Origin: Fimbriimonadaceae bacterium
Lineage (GTDB): Bacteria; Armatimonadota; Fimbriimonadia; Fimbriimonadales; Fimbriimonadaceae
Assembly: GCA_025451715.1 (NCBI GenBank)
Contig: JANWJY010000039.1
Location: 1 to 9,910 of the forward strand
Direction of reading: 5' to 3'
Length of the DNA stretch: 9,910 nt
The notes beneath the pieces were generated by a model. The model saw only the letters and a list, made by a program, of their open reading frames with translations, did not search any database and had not been told where the DNA came from. Both the position numbers and the translations under genes were made by a program. Of the stretch, positions 1-7,657 are shown one piece after another (position 1 is the stretch's first letter; each line of letters begins with the position of its first letter).

Positions 1-878
1 CACGCAAGCTCCCACGCCATCATCGCGTTCGCCACGTTGTGCTCTCCCAGCAGCGGCAGGCTCTCGACCTTGATCTGCAGCCCGCTCAAGAACAACTGGT
101 CGCCCACGCGCGCCGAAAACCCGTTCGTCGCCCCCAGACCGCTCGGAGAGAACTTCACGCGCCGCGGCCCCTCCGGGATCTCGTCGCGTGCAATCGCCTT
201 ATCGTCCGCGTTGACCACGACCGTGTCGCCCGCCCCCATGTTCTCGAAGATCCTCAGCTTGCACCGTTTGTAGTCTTCGAACGAAGGGTGCCGGTCCAAG
301 TGATCCGGTGCGAGCGAAGTGATCGTCGCGACGAAAGGACGAAAGCTCTTGATCGTCTCGAGCTGGAAGCTGCTCACCTCCGCGACCAAAACGTCTCCGC
401 CACGCTGCGCGGCGTCGGTGATCGTCACCTCCGGGTATCCCGAGCCCGCAATGTTCCCGCACAGCACCGCGTCCTTCCCCGCCGCGCTCAGAAGCACCCA
501 TGTCAAAACCGTCGTCGTCGACTTTCCGTTCGTGCCCGTGATTGCAACGATCGGGTCGGTCGCAATACGAAATGCAAACTCGACTTCGCCGATAACTTCC
601 CGCGCGGCCATGTCGGTGAGCGCCGGGTGCTCGCGCGGAAAACCGGGCGACACCACGAGCATGTCAAACTCCTCCGAGTCCAGCCGTCCGTGCCACCCCG
701 GCACGGCCTGCACGTCCATCCCGTGCAACTCGTCCATCGCCTGATAGATCGCCGGGCTGTCCGCTGGCTTCTGGTCGAAAACGGTCGCACGACCACCGAG
801 CTGCGAGACGGCCCGCGCGACAGAGAGCCCTGACTTCGCCATTCCCGCGACCGCCACCCGCACACCGCTCAGCTTCAT
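1..878 (-). CDS. murD: UDP-N-acetylmuramoylalanine--D-glutamate ligase MurD (C-terminal part cut by window edge)
   Basis: MurD is the cytoplasmic ATP-dependent ligase that adds D-glutamate to UDP-MurNAc-L-Ala. I translated the frame from ATG at 878..876 and it stays open to the left edge, giving 292 codons with no stop. Mur ligases of this type are usually about 450 residues, so roughly the last third is outside the window. The N-terminus is a Rossmann-like UDP-binding domain (MKLSGVRVAVAGMAKSGLS). The ATP P-loop ITGTNGKSTTT is at residues 113-123. EVSSFQLE and DHLDRH follow, with a KRCKLRIF segment where the family's carbamylated lysine region falls. GEHNVANAM close to the left edge is the conserved Mur ligase GxHNxxNA motif. 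The start ATG overlaps the mraY stop (ATGA, 4 nt), and a GGAG lies about 9 nt upstream inside mraY, so translational coupling is likely. TNGKS plus EVSSFQLE distinguishes it from MurE, MurF and MurC. Confidence 0.96.
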   Translation of the reverse strand, partial: MKLSGVRVAVAGMAKSGLSVARAVSQLGGRATVFDQKPADSPAIYQAMDELHGMDVQAVPGWHGRLDSEEFDMLVVSPGFPREHPALTDMAAREVIGEVEFAFRIATDPIVAITGTNGKSTTTVLTWVLLSAAGKDAVLCGNIAGSGYPEVTITDAAQRGGDVLVAEVSSFQLETIKSFRPFVATITSLAPDHLDRHPSFEDYKRCKLRIFENMGAGDTVVVNADDKAIARDEIPEGPRRVKFSPSGLGATNGFSARVGDQLFLSGLQIKVESLPLLGEHNVANAMMAWELA

Positions 879-1843
879 CCGACGGCACTCCACAACACAC
901 CGACTGCAACGGCAACCAACACTGCCTGAACCAAGTGGAACATCCACACCACGCGCGTCTCCGGCCATCCCGCGTGTTGGAACGCGTGGTGGATCGGCGT
1001 GCGCGGAAACAGCCGTTTGCCCTTGCGAAGTTTTACAGACAGCACCTGGAGCGGGGGCGGGACGAGCTCAGCGACCAACACGAGCGAAATCAAGATCGCC
1101 GCGTACAGGTTGAGATCGTTCGGAACTGCGGGCGTCGGTCGTCCGACTTCCAAAAACGCCCATCCGAACAACGCACCCACCGGCAGCGCACAGACGTCGC
1201 CCATAAAAACCTTCGCCGGAGGCGCGTTGTAGTAAAGGAAAGGGACGAACGACGCCGCCAACCCTGCCATCAGGGCCAGCACCGCCATTTCCGCATCGGC
1301 GTTCGTCATCGAGAGCCGACCGACCACCGAGAGCCCCAGCGCGATCATCACGGCGAGCCCGCCGGCCAGCGTGTCCATCCCGTCTGCGAAGTTGTATGCG
1401 TTCGCGAAGAACAGCACGAAGAACACGAGGAACGCCAGCGCGCCGGCGTTCGTCACGCCGCCAAACCAGTACGCGGAGACCGCAACGACGACCTGCATCA
1501 AGAACTTCTGCTTCCACCCAAGCCCGCGCGTGCCCGCCGCGGCCCGAGGAACAATGTAATCGTCCACAAACCCGATCAACGCGAACCCCGCCACCAAAAC
1601 GAGCGGTGTGAACACCTCTCCTCGCGGCACGAACCAAAACGCACCGGCCAGCCCGATCAGCACGATGAACCCGCCCATCGTCGGCGTCCCCTCCTTCGCC
1701 GCGTGCTCGGGCACGAACTCGCTGACCTTCTGCCGGCTCTGTGCTCTCAACAATAAACGGTAAACGAACGGAGCAACCACAAGCGCAAGCACGAAGGACA
1801 CGAGCGCCACGAAAAACGCCTGGTCGACGTTGCCGTGGATCAT
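875..1843 (-). CDS. mraY: Phospho-MurNAc-pentapeptide transferase MraY (divergent catalytic motifs)
   Basis: MraY is the polytopic membrane enzyme that transfers phospho-MurNAc-pentapeptide from UDP to undecaprenyl phosphate, making lipid I. The protein has 322 residues, slightly short compared with the usual 320-360, and many hydrophobic helices. Family motifs seen are KEGTPTMGG (50-58), the aspartate pair in GFVDDY (D94, D95), NAYNFADGMD (148-157), VFMGD (D216), and HHAFQHAGWPE near the C-terminus (H285, H286). Several positions differ from the usual forms: NAVNLTDGLDG has become NAYNFADGMDT, FMGDxGSLALGG has become FMGDVCALPVGA, and HHHFE has become HHAFQ. The Mg-binding aspartates and two histidines remain, so activity is likely kept. 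The ATG overlaps the murF stop by 4 nt, with GGAGG about 10 nt upstream. Other members of the polyprenyl-phosphate HexNAc-1-P transferase superfamily (WecA type) are the alternative, but the KxGTPTMGG and GWPE motifs and the dcw position favour MraY. Confidence 0.95.
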   Translation of the reverse strand: MIHGNVDQAFFVALVSFVLALVVAPFVYRLLLRAQSRQKVSEFVPEHAAKEGTPTMGGFIVLIGLAGAFWFVPRGEVFTPLVLVAGFALIGFVDDYIVPRAAAGTRGLGWKQKFLMQVVVAVSAYWFGGVTNAGALAFLVFFVLFFANAYNFADGMDTLAGGLAVMIALGLSVVGRLSMTNADAEMAVLALMAGLAASFVPFLYYNAPPAKVFMGDVCALPVGALFGWAFLEVGRPTPAVPNDLNLYAAILISLVLVAELVPPPLQVLSVKLRKGKRLFPRTPIHHAFQHAGWPETRVVWMFHLVQAVLVAVAVGVLWSAVG

Positions 1844-3189
1844 GAGCGCACCGCCTCCAGCGCGGTCTCGAGCCCGAGCGCCCGGCTGCCCTTAATCAAC
1901 ACCACGTCGCCCGGGCGCACGCTCGACAGGAACCGCCGTACGTTCTCGATGTCGAACGTTTCAAACGAGGTGATCTTCGAAGCAGGGAACCCCGCCCGCA
2001 GCGCCTCGTCCTCGATGAACGACGTCGGACCGCCCGTCAGAACTGCGTGGTCAACCGGCGAGAGACCAAGAGCCGCACCCACTTCGCGGTGCCCCGACTC
2101 CGTGTAATCGCCCAGCTCCTTCATCTCCCCGAGTATGGCGATCCGCCGACCGACGGCGGGGACATCCGACAGTGTTTTTAGTGCAGCGACGGTCGAGTCC
2201 GGCGACGCATTGTAAGTGTCCAACACCACGGTCGCACCATTGAAGGGAACGACCTGCAACCGAAGCGGTGGAAGCTCCGCAAAAGGAAGCGCACCCGCCG
2301 CCTCCGCGACACCCACCCCCGCGCACCGCGACGCCAACACCGCAGCAGCGGCGTTAAGGGCCTGGTGCCGGCCCGTCGTCGGTAGCTCGACTTCAAAAAC
2401 CTCCCCGTCGAGCTGGCCGCGCACGACACACCGCTCCCACGAGAGCGCCCGATAGCCCAAAATATGACAGTCCGCCTCTTGTGAAAAACCAAACGTATAC
2501 GACTTGCTCGCGCACGCGCCCTTCAGCGACTCAAGGAACGCGTCCTCCTGCCACAGCACTGCCGCACCGTCGCGAGGCAACACCTGCAACATCTCGCTCT
2601 TCGCGCGCATAATCCCCTCGCGAGACCCCACCTTCTCCAGGTGCGACGTCCCGATGTTCGTCACAACACCGATCGTCGGCAGAGAGAACGAGGCGAGGTG
2701 CGAGATCTGGCCGAACCCGCGCATCCCCATCTCGACGACCACCGCGCGGTGCGAGCCCGATAGCTCGGCCCAAACGAGCGGCGACGTGTACTCTGTGTTC
2801 CTGTTGCCCGCGCTCTTGAGCACCGGGCCCAGCGGAGACAGCGCGGCAGAGACGAATTCCTTGGTCGTCGTCTTGCCCGTGCTGCCCGTGATCCCCACGA
2901 CCGGGCCGTCGAACTCCTTCCGGCGAGAAAGGGCGAACGCAGCGAGCGCCATCGATATGTCACCGACCAGAATGTGCCGCCCGTCGACTGCGCGCTCGCA
3001 AAGGCACGCTACCGCTCCGCCCAAAAGCGCCAGTGGTGCAAACTCGTGCCCGTCCACCCGCTCGCCACGGATGCAAAGGAACAGGTCGCCCGCCGAAACA
3101 CTGCGACTGTCCGTGGCGAAGCCGCCAAACTCCGAATCCTCGCCGACCAACACGCCTCCGCACCGAACAGCAAACTCCGAAAGTCTCAC
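1840..3189 (-). CDS. murF: UDP-MurNAc-tripeptide--D-alanyl-D-alanine ligase MurF
   Basis: MurF adds the D-Ala-D-Ala dipeptide to UDP-MurNAc-tripeptide in the cytoplasm, completing the pentapeptide precursor that MraY uses. It has 449 residues, normal for the family. The N-terminal domain shows DSRSVSAGDLFLCIRGERVDGHEF (27-50), the usual substrate-binding segment. The ATP P-loop is GITGSTGKTTTKE (99-111). VEMGMRGFGQISHL (152-165) and NIGTSHLEKVGSREGI (178-193) are the central ligase motifs, followed by DTYNASPDS (324-332), GEMKELGDYTESGH (354-367) and KGSRALGLE (433-441). The start is GTG at 3189..3187; it overlaps the murE stop as GTGA and has only a weak upstream Shine-Dalgarno-like GGCGG, so reinitiation after murE is plausible. 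The segment NRNTEYTSPL (129-138) lacks the glycine of the common N-x-N-x-x-x-G-x-P pattern. The stop overlaps the mraY ATG by 4 nt. Confidence 0.96.
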   Translation of the reverse strand: MRLSEFAVRCGGVLVGEDSEFGGFATDSRSVSAGDLFLCIRGERVDGHEFAPLALLGGAVACLCERAVDGRHILVGDISMALAAFALSRRKEFDGPVVGITGSTGKTTTKEFVSAALSPLGPVLKSAGNRNTEYTSPLVWAELSGSHRAVVVEMGMRGFGQISHLASFSLPTIGVVTNIGTSHLEKVGSREGIMRAKSEMLQVLPRDGAAVLWQEDAFLESLKGACASKSYTFGFSQEADCHILGYRALSWERCVVRGQLDGEVFEVELPTTGRHQALNAAAAVLASRCAGVGVAEAAGALPFAELPPLRLQVVPFNGATVVLDTYNASPDSTVAALKTLSDVPAVGRRIAILGEMKELGDYTESGHREVGAALGLSPVDHAVLTGGPTSFIEDEALRAGFPASKITSFETFDIENVRRFLSSVRPGDVVLIKGSRALGLETALEAVRS

Positions 3190-4670
3190 GTCAGCACCGC
3201 CACAGCGTTGCGAGCCATCTGACGGTCGTCCATCGGGTGCTTCGTGCGCCCGATGATCTGGTAGTCCTCGTGCCCCTTGCCGGCGATCACGATCACGTCG
3301 CCGTCGCGCGCCAACTGCACCGCCCGCTCGATCGCCTCCCGTCGGTCGGGCACCGTTTCACACACCGCGCCCGGCACCAGCCCCTTCACCACGTCCTCGA
3401 TGATCGCCAAAGGATGCTCAGTCCGCGGGTTGTCGCTCGTCACGATCGTGACCTCGCTGTTTGCGCTCGCGGCGAGCGCCATCTTTGGCCGCTTGCTCTT
3501 GTCGCGGTCGCCGCCGCAGCCGAACACGGTGATGATCCGCGATGGCGCAAGCTCCCGGACTGACTGCAGAAGCTTCACGAGCGCGTCGTCCGTGTGAGCG
3601 TAGTCGACAATCACGCCGAAACCGCGCCCAGTCGGCACGCTCTCAAATCGCCCAGGCACCGGCGTCACGCTCTCCATAGCGCGGCAAGCCTCGTCCAAAT
3701 CGTAACCGAGCGCCAACAAGCCGGCAAGACACGACGTCGCGTTCCAAACGTTGAACATCCCGCCGACTCCGATCTTGAACACGGACTCGCTGCCACGATA
3801 AGTCGCCCGAAGCACGAGCGACGACAGCGACTTCTCAAGAGGCTCGACGACTAGCTCGGCGCTGGGAGCGCCGAACGTCACAGTCACATCGAGCTTCTTC
3901 GACCACGACAGCCCCACGGGATCGCCCACGTTGATCGCGCTCTCAAACCCGGGGCCGGCGTACTCTGTGAACAGCAACAGCTTCGCCGCCTCGTACTCTT
4001 CCATCGATCCGTGAAAGTCCAAGTGGTCCTGCGAGAGGTTAGTAAATACGCCGCAAGCAAACCGAACTCCGAACAGCCGGCGCTCGAACAAAGCGTGGCT
4101 GCTCGCCTCCATCACCAGGTCCTCGACTCTGGCCGAAGCCGCCTCGTGCAGCAGTTGCCACGTCTCCACAGGAAACGGTGTTGTGTTCGCAAGCTCCCTT
4201 CGCTCGCCCGAGGGGTCGAACCCCAGCGTCCCCATGTACCCCGCTCGCCGACCAAGCGCGCGCAGGGCGTCTCGCATCATCCATGCGGTCGTCGTCTTCC
4301 CGGTCGTCCCCGTCACGCCCACGACACGCATCGCCGACGACGGATCGCCGAACACCGCGCGGGATAGAGATCCGCAAGCGACGTTGAACTCTGGTTGCGA
4401 AGAGGGCACCCACGCTGCCGTCATCCCCATCGCCTCCGCCGCCCGAAACCCGTCGGAACCGTGCACCAGCGCTGCATTAGCCCCCGCCTCCCTCGCGGCG
4501 CCCAAAAACGTGTGAGTGTCAGTGTTCCGGCTCGGCATACAGACGAACAGCGACCCGGGCCCACACGTCCGAGTGTCGGCCGTGATCCACGCAACCTCGG
4601 CTTCGCCGGACTGCGCTACGGGCCGCAACCCAGCCTCGCCAATGAGACTGGTGAAGCGCTTCGCTGTCAT
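3186..4670 (-). CDS. murE: UDP-MurNAc-tripeptide synthetase MurE, meso-diaminopimelate type
   Basis: MurE adds the third residue of the peptidoglycan stem peptide in the cytoplasm. It has 494 residues, a typical length. Visible motifs are DTRTCGPGSLFVC (32-44) in the UMAG-binding domain, P-loop GVTGTTGKTTT (118-128), NTTPFP (162-167), MEASSHAL (187-194), TNLSQDHLDFHGSMEEYEAAK (210-230, whose last lysine K230 is at the carbamylated-lysine position), DYAHTDDAL (356-364), GCGGDRDKSKRP (384-395), DNPRTE (413-418) and GKGHEDYQIIG (464-474). DNPR is the meso-DAP recognition motif of Gram-negative-type MurE; lysine-adding enzymes have a different sequence there, so an mDAP-containing wall is predicted. 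The ATG overlaps the ftsI stop by 4 nt, and a strong AAGAAGGAG sits only 2 nt upstream of the ATG. The next gene, murF, starts on a GTGA overlap with its stop. Confidence 0.97.
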   Translation of the reverse strand: MTAKRFTSLIGEAGLRPVAQSGEAEVAWITADTRTCGPGSLFVCMPSRNTDTHTFLGAAREAGANAALVHGSDGFRAAEAMGMTAAWVPSSQPEFNVACGSLSRAVFGDPSSAMRVVGVTGTTGKTTTAWMMRDALRALGRRAGYMGTLGFDPSGERRELANTTPFPVETWQLLHEAASARVEDLVMEASSHALFERRLFGVRFACGVFTNLSQDHLDFHGSMEEYEAAKLLLFTEYAGPGFESAINVGDPVGLSWSKKLDVTVTFGAPSAELVVEPLEKSLSSLVLRATYRGSESVFKIGVGGMFNVWNATSCLAGLLALGYDLDEACRAMESVTPVPGRFESVPTGRGFGVIVDYAHTDDALVKLLQSVRELAPSRIITVFGCGGDRDKSKRPKMALAASANSEVTIVTSDNPRTEHPLAIIEDVVKGLVPGAVCETVPDRREAIERAVQLARDGDVIVIAGKGHEDYQIIGRTKHPMDDRQMARNAVAVLT

Positions 4671-6397
4671 TGCTCCTTCTTAGACGTCTCCGCCACGACC
4701 GTCGAGCGGGGAATCTCGAGCCGGGCCACAACGGCGTTCGCCATCTCTTTGAACGCAGGTCCAGCCACCTGTGCCCCATAGATGAAGTCTCCGCGAGGAT
4801 CGTTCACGACCACGAGTACCACCACTTGTGGACGATCAGCAGGGAACATCCCCACAAAGTTCGAGACGTGCCCATCGTTCACACCCAGCTTCTGCGCGGT
4901 ACCCGTCTTGCCCGCCATCCGATAGCCGGGGATCACAAGCGTCTTGCCAGTACCGAACGGCTCGTGCATTACCGACTCCATGTACTTGCGGACGAGTCGT
5001 GCTGCTCGCTGGCTAACGACGCGCTTCGCCGTAGCGGGCGGTATCCGCTTTCCGCCGACCTGCGAGACCAGCCGCGGCGCGACGTATTCGCCGTCGTTCG
5101 CGATCATCGCACATGCCGCCGCGAGCGAGATCGGTGGCACTGCGATTGACTGACCAAACCCCAGCACCGCCAACTGCCGCTCCTTGTCCCACTCGTTCAT
5201 GTCGAACTGCGGCGTCGCCGCACTCGGCAGCCCGATCTCCGGCTTCGACAGGAGCCCGAGGTCACGCATGTACGCGATCATCGGATCGCGGCCCACCTTC
5301 AGCGCCCACTTCGCCGCTGCAATGTTGCAGCTCTTGCCGATCGCGTGCTCTAAGTCGACTCTCCCGTGCGCACGGTTGCCATTGTGCTCGTCGCAACGCA
5401 CGTATCGCGAACCGCCGAGAAGATACTTCCCCGCACACGGATATGAAAACGTCTCGTCCACCACGCCCATGTCGAGCGCCTTCGCAAGCGTGAGTATCTT
5501 GAAGGTCGATCCGGGCTGCAGGTCCTCCATGTAGGAGGCCATCATCTCGCTTCCGCCCTTCGGCCCAGCCGTCGGGTCGAACGAAGGCCAGTTCGCCATC
5601 GCAAGCACGTCTCCGGTCGAGGGCACCATCACGACGATCGCGCCGCTCGAGGCCCTGTTCTTCTCGACCGCAGTCCTGATCGCAGTCGCTGCCGCTGCTT
5701 GCAGCTTCGAGTCGATCGTAAGGACGACGTCCGAGCCGTGCTCGAGCCCGCTCTCTTCCCCCACCGATGCCATGTACTGCCCAGTCAGCGCAACGACGCC
5801 CGATGAACTGCCGTCGGTCCCGGAGAGCGCCTCGTCGAACGACCTCTCGATCCCGGAGCGCGGCTTTCCTTCGAACATCCATCCGACCACAGGCATCGCA
5901 GCTTCGCGCATCGTGTACTCGCGCCCGAACTGCTCGTCCAAAGAGACCCCGTCCGCGCCCCATTCGGACATCACGTGCCTGACGGCGCGATAGTGGGCCG
6001 CATCCAGCGGTTCCAGCCACGTCCGCTTCTTCCCGGCCCGGTACGGTGCGCTCAATCGGGCCTCGGGCACGCCGGCAGCCTCCGCCAGGGCCATAAAGAA
6101 CCCCGGCGTGCACGGCACGCGGTCATAGAACAGCCAGAACTCGTACAGCGACCGGCTCTGGGCCAAGATGCGGCTGTCCGCACTATATATAGTGCCGCGC
6201 TCCGCCGGGATCTCGCGCGAGCGCGAGAGCAGCCAGGCGTCCTCCGCCTTTTTGAGCACCACGTCGCGCCGAACGATCTGTACACGGGCCTGCGTGTACA
6301 CCGCAAACCCGAACGCGACCAGCACCCACGCGAACGTCCAGTAGAACGCCCGCGGAGGGCCGCTCTTACTGGTTTGGCGTCGAGACTTTCGCGGCAT
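4667..6397 (-). CDS. ftsI: Division-specific penicillin-binding protein FtsI / PBP2-PBP3 family (septal transpeptidase)
   Basis: This class B penicillin-binding protein is a membrane-anchored DD-transpeptidase that cross-links septal peptidoglycan, in a complex normally formed with FtsW and FtsL. It has 576 residues, usual for FtsI. A short basic cytoplasmic tail (MPRKSRRQTSK) is followed by one membrane anchor at about 18-34. The dimerization domain contains IPAERGTIYSADSRILA (63-79) and SGIERSFDEALSGTDG (181-196). The transpeptidase domain starts with VVLTIDSKLQ (224-233). The catalytic motifs are present: GSTFK (Ser297, Lys300), SCN (356-358, where SSN is more usual) and KTG (497-499). No PASTA domain follows. 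The ATG lies inside the end of ftsL (32-nt overlap), with a weak GGTGG upstream; no other start leaves the membrane anchor intact. Its stop overlaps the murE ATG. A PBP for spore cortex or elongation is less likely given the dcw position beside ftsL. Confidence 0.95.
   Translation of the reverse strand: MPRKSRRQTSKSGPPRAFYWTFAWVLVAFGFAVYTQARVQIVRRDVVLKKAEDAWLLSRSREIPAERGTIYSADSRILAQSRSLYEFWLFYDRVPCTPGFFMALAEAAGVPEARLSAPYRAGKKRTWLEPLDAAHYRAVRHVMSEWGADGVSLDEQFGREYTMREAAMPVVGWMFEGKPRSGIERSFDEALSGTDGSSSGVVALTGQYMASVGEESGLEHGSDVVLTIDSKLQAAAATAIRTAVEKNRASSGAIVVMVPSTGDVLAMANWPSFDPTAGPKGGSEMMASYMEDLQPGSTFKILTLAKALDMGVVDETFSYPCAGKYLLGGSRYVRCDEHNGNRAHGRVDLEHAIGKSCNIAAAKWALKVGRDPMIAYMRDLGLLSKPEIGLPSAATPQFDMNEWDKERQLAVLGFGQSIAVPPISLAAACAMIANDGEYVAPRLVSQVGGKRIPPATAKRVVSQRAARLVRKYMESVMHEPFGTGKTLVIPGYRMAGKTGTAQKLGVNDGHVSNFVGMFPADRPQVVVLVVVNDPRGDFIYGAQVAGPAFKEMANAVVARLEIPRSTVVAETSKKEQ
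6180..6195. repeat. 16-bp perfect palindrome inside ftsI
   Basis: GCACTATATATAGTGC is its own reverse complement. It lies within ftsI codons for G-T-I-Y-S-A (residues 68-73, in the conserved RG-x-I motif) and uses ATA for isoleucine in otherwise GC-rich coding DNA. It may be chance; no binding protein can be named. Confidence 0.55.
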
Positions 6398-6764
6398 GGT
6401 TCATCGCCACCAACGACCCCGGCCTTCCAAAGCCGTGCATGCGGGCCCACCGGTCGAGCGACTCGGTCGAAACGAGCGATCCCACCTGGCGGCTAAGCTC
6501 CAAGACGTCTTGTCGGGCGCTTTCGGTCCTGAACTCCGCGTTCGCGCGCGCCTTATAGGCGGAGCTGTGCAAAGAGTGCCCCATAAGCGACATGAAGCCG
6601 TAGATACCGAAGCTCAGCACCGTGAACCCCACTGCGTGCCGAAGCGCCATTCGCAGAACACCTCTGCGAGGGGTCACCTCTGCCGCTCCGCGGGTCCTGA
6701 CACTGCGCTTCCGAACCGACGGCCGTGCCGTCGATGCGTCGTTGATCCATGGTGCTACGCTCAT
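6366..6764 (-). CDS. ftsL: FtsL-like bitopic cell division protein
   Basis: FtsL is a small bitopic membrane protein that recruits and activates the septal FtsW/FtsI synthase through a periplasmic coiled coil. Primary sequence is poorly conserved in this family, so the call rests on topology, size and position between rsmH and ftsI. The 132-residue product has a basic cytoplasmic tail of about 43 residues (several R/K, for example VRKRSVRTR), one hydrophobic segment at about 44-62, then an outside segment of about 70 residues. Part of that segment looks helical or coiled-coil (about 70-103). It ends in LDRWARMHGFGRPGSLVAM, resembling the 'A-x-x-(L/H)-G-(M/F)' signature near the end of FtsL/DivIC proteins. 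I chose ATG 6764..6762 because it overlaps the rsmH stop (ATGA) and has AGAGGA 7 nt upstream. The frame is open further upstream to 7172, but that stretch lies inside rsmH and is not expected to be translated. The 3' end overlaps ftsI by 32 nt. Confidence 0.82.
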   Translation of the reverse strand: MSVAPWINDASTARPSVRKRSVRTRGAAEVTPRRGVLRMALRHAVGFTVLSFGIYGFMSLMGHSLHSSAYKARANAEFRTESARQDVLELSRQVGSLVSTESLDRWARMHGFGRPGSLVAMNHAAKVSTPNQ

Positions 6765-7654
6765 GATTGCTTCCTCTCGATCAGCCGGAGCTTTGCGCTG
6801 CGGCTCTTTGGGTTGTCCCTCTGCTCCTGCTCGCCAGGGACCGACGGCTTCTTGTTGAGCAGGATGAAATCTTTCGTGTCGGACAGCGCGCGGAACGCGC
6901 GCTTCACCGCCCGGTCCTCGCCCGAGTGGTAGCTCAGGACAGCCATGCGCCCGCCAGGGTTCAGACAAAGCGCCGCGCCCTCGATCGCGTCCTGAAGCCC
7001 CTCGAGCTCTTGGTTGACGTGGATGCGTACGGCCTGGAACGTCCGCGTCGCAGGATGGATGCGCTTGTCCCTCTTCGCGGGCGGCACTGCGGCGAGCACA
7101 CAGTCCACCAGGTCCTCGGTTGTCTCCAACGGACGTCGGTCGATGATCACTTCGGCGATCCGCCGCGCCCACCGCTCGTCGCCGTACTCGCGCAAGACGC
7201 GCTCGATCTCTGACAATCCTGCTGAGTTGAGGAACGACGACGACGATTGGCCCTTCGACCGGTCCATCCGCATGTCGAGCGGGCCCGACTGCTTAAAGCT
7301 GATCCCGCGCGTCGCGTCATCGATCTGCGCGTTGTTCAAACCAAGGTCCAGCAGGATCGCGTCCGCACCCCGCAGCGACGCATCGCGCAGGCACTCGAAC
7401 ACGCGACGGTAGTCCGAGTGGAACAGCCGAAGCTCCACTCCCTGGACCTGTTCTAACCGCTTCCCTGCGACTTCTAACATTTCCGTGTCCCAATCGATCC
7501 CGACCAGCGTCCCGCAGGGCGAGATCTGTTTCGCCATCTCTAGGCTGTGTCCTGCCAGCCCCAGCGTTCCGTCCACGACCGCCATCCCTGGCCGCAGACC
7601 GAAGGCTTCCAACACCTCTCGCAACATGACCGGAACGTGGATGGGCTCATACAA
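6761..7654 (-). CDS. rsmH: 16S rRNA (cytosine(1402)-N4)-methyltransferase RsmH (MraW)
   Basis: RsmH uses S-adenosylmethionine to methylate N4 of C1402 in the decoding centre of 16S rRNA. It has 297 residues, close to the usual 300-315. Motifs include HVPVMLREVLEAF (6-18), the SAM-binding VVDGTLGLAGHS (26-37) and GIDWD (52-56), LLDLGLNNAQIDDATRGISF (101-120), GPLDMRMD (124-131), HPATRTFQAVRIHVNQELEGL (200-220), LSYHSGEDRAVKRAF (240-254) and NPKSRSAKLRLIER (281-294). Some positions differ from the common forms: GVSSxQ is GLNNAQ, and SFHSLEDR is SYHSGEDR. The start is TTG at 7654..7652, supported by AAAGGAG at 7661-7667 spaced 6 nt away. The gene begins 3 nt after the mraZ stop, and its own stop overlaps the ftsL ATG. 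Identification is secure from the LDMRMD, HPATRTFQA and RSRSAKLR-like motifs plus its place after mraZ. Confidence 0.97.
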   Translation of the reverse strand: MYEPIHVPVMLREVLEAFGLRPGMAVVDGTLGLAGHSLEMAKQISPCGTLVGIDWDTEMLEVAGKRLEQVQGVELRLFHSDYRRVFECLRDASLRGADAILLDLGLNNAQIDDATRGISFKQSGPLDMRMDRSKGQSSSSFLNSAGLSEIERVLREYGDERWARRIAEVIIDRRPLETTEDLVDCVLAAVPPAKRDKRIHPATRTFQAVRIHVNQELEGLQDAIEGAALCLNPGGRMAVLSYHSGEDRAVKRAFRALSDTKDFILLNKKPSVPGEQEQRDNPKSRSAKLRLIERKQS

Positions 7655-7657
7655 CGC

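Noticed and set aside
39..833. Long plus-strand open frame (264 codons) opposite murD
   Set aside because: The minus strand carries clear MurD motifs through the whole stretch. The plus-strand frame is arginine/histidine rich with no recognisable domain, a typical antisense shadow in GC-rich DNA.
935..1756. Plus-strand open frame (273 codons) opposite mraY
   Set aside because: Low-complexity R/H/E-rich translation without motifs; mraY on the other strand explains the region.
6765..7172. Upstream extension of the ftsL frame into rsmH
   Set aside because: It lies wholly inside rsmH in another frame. The internal ATG at 6764 has a good ribosome site and the ATGA overlap typical of this operon.
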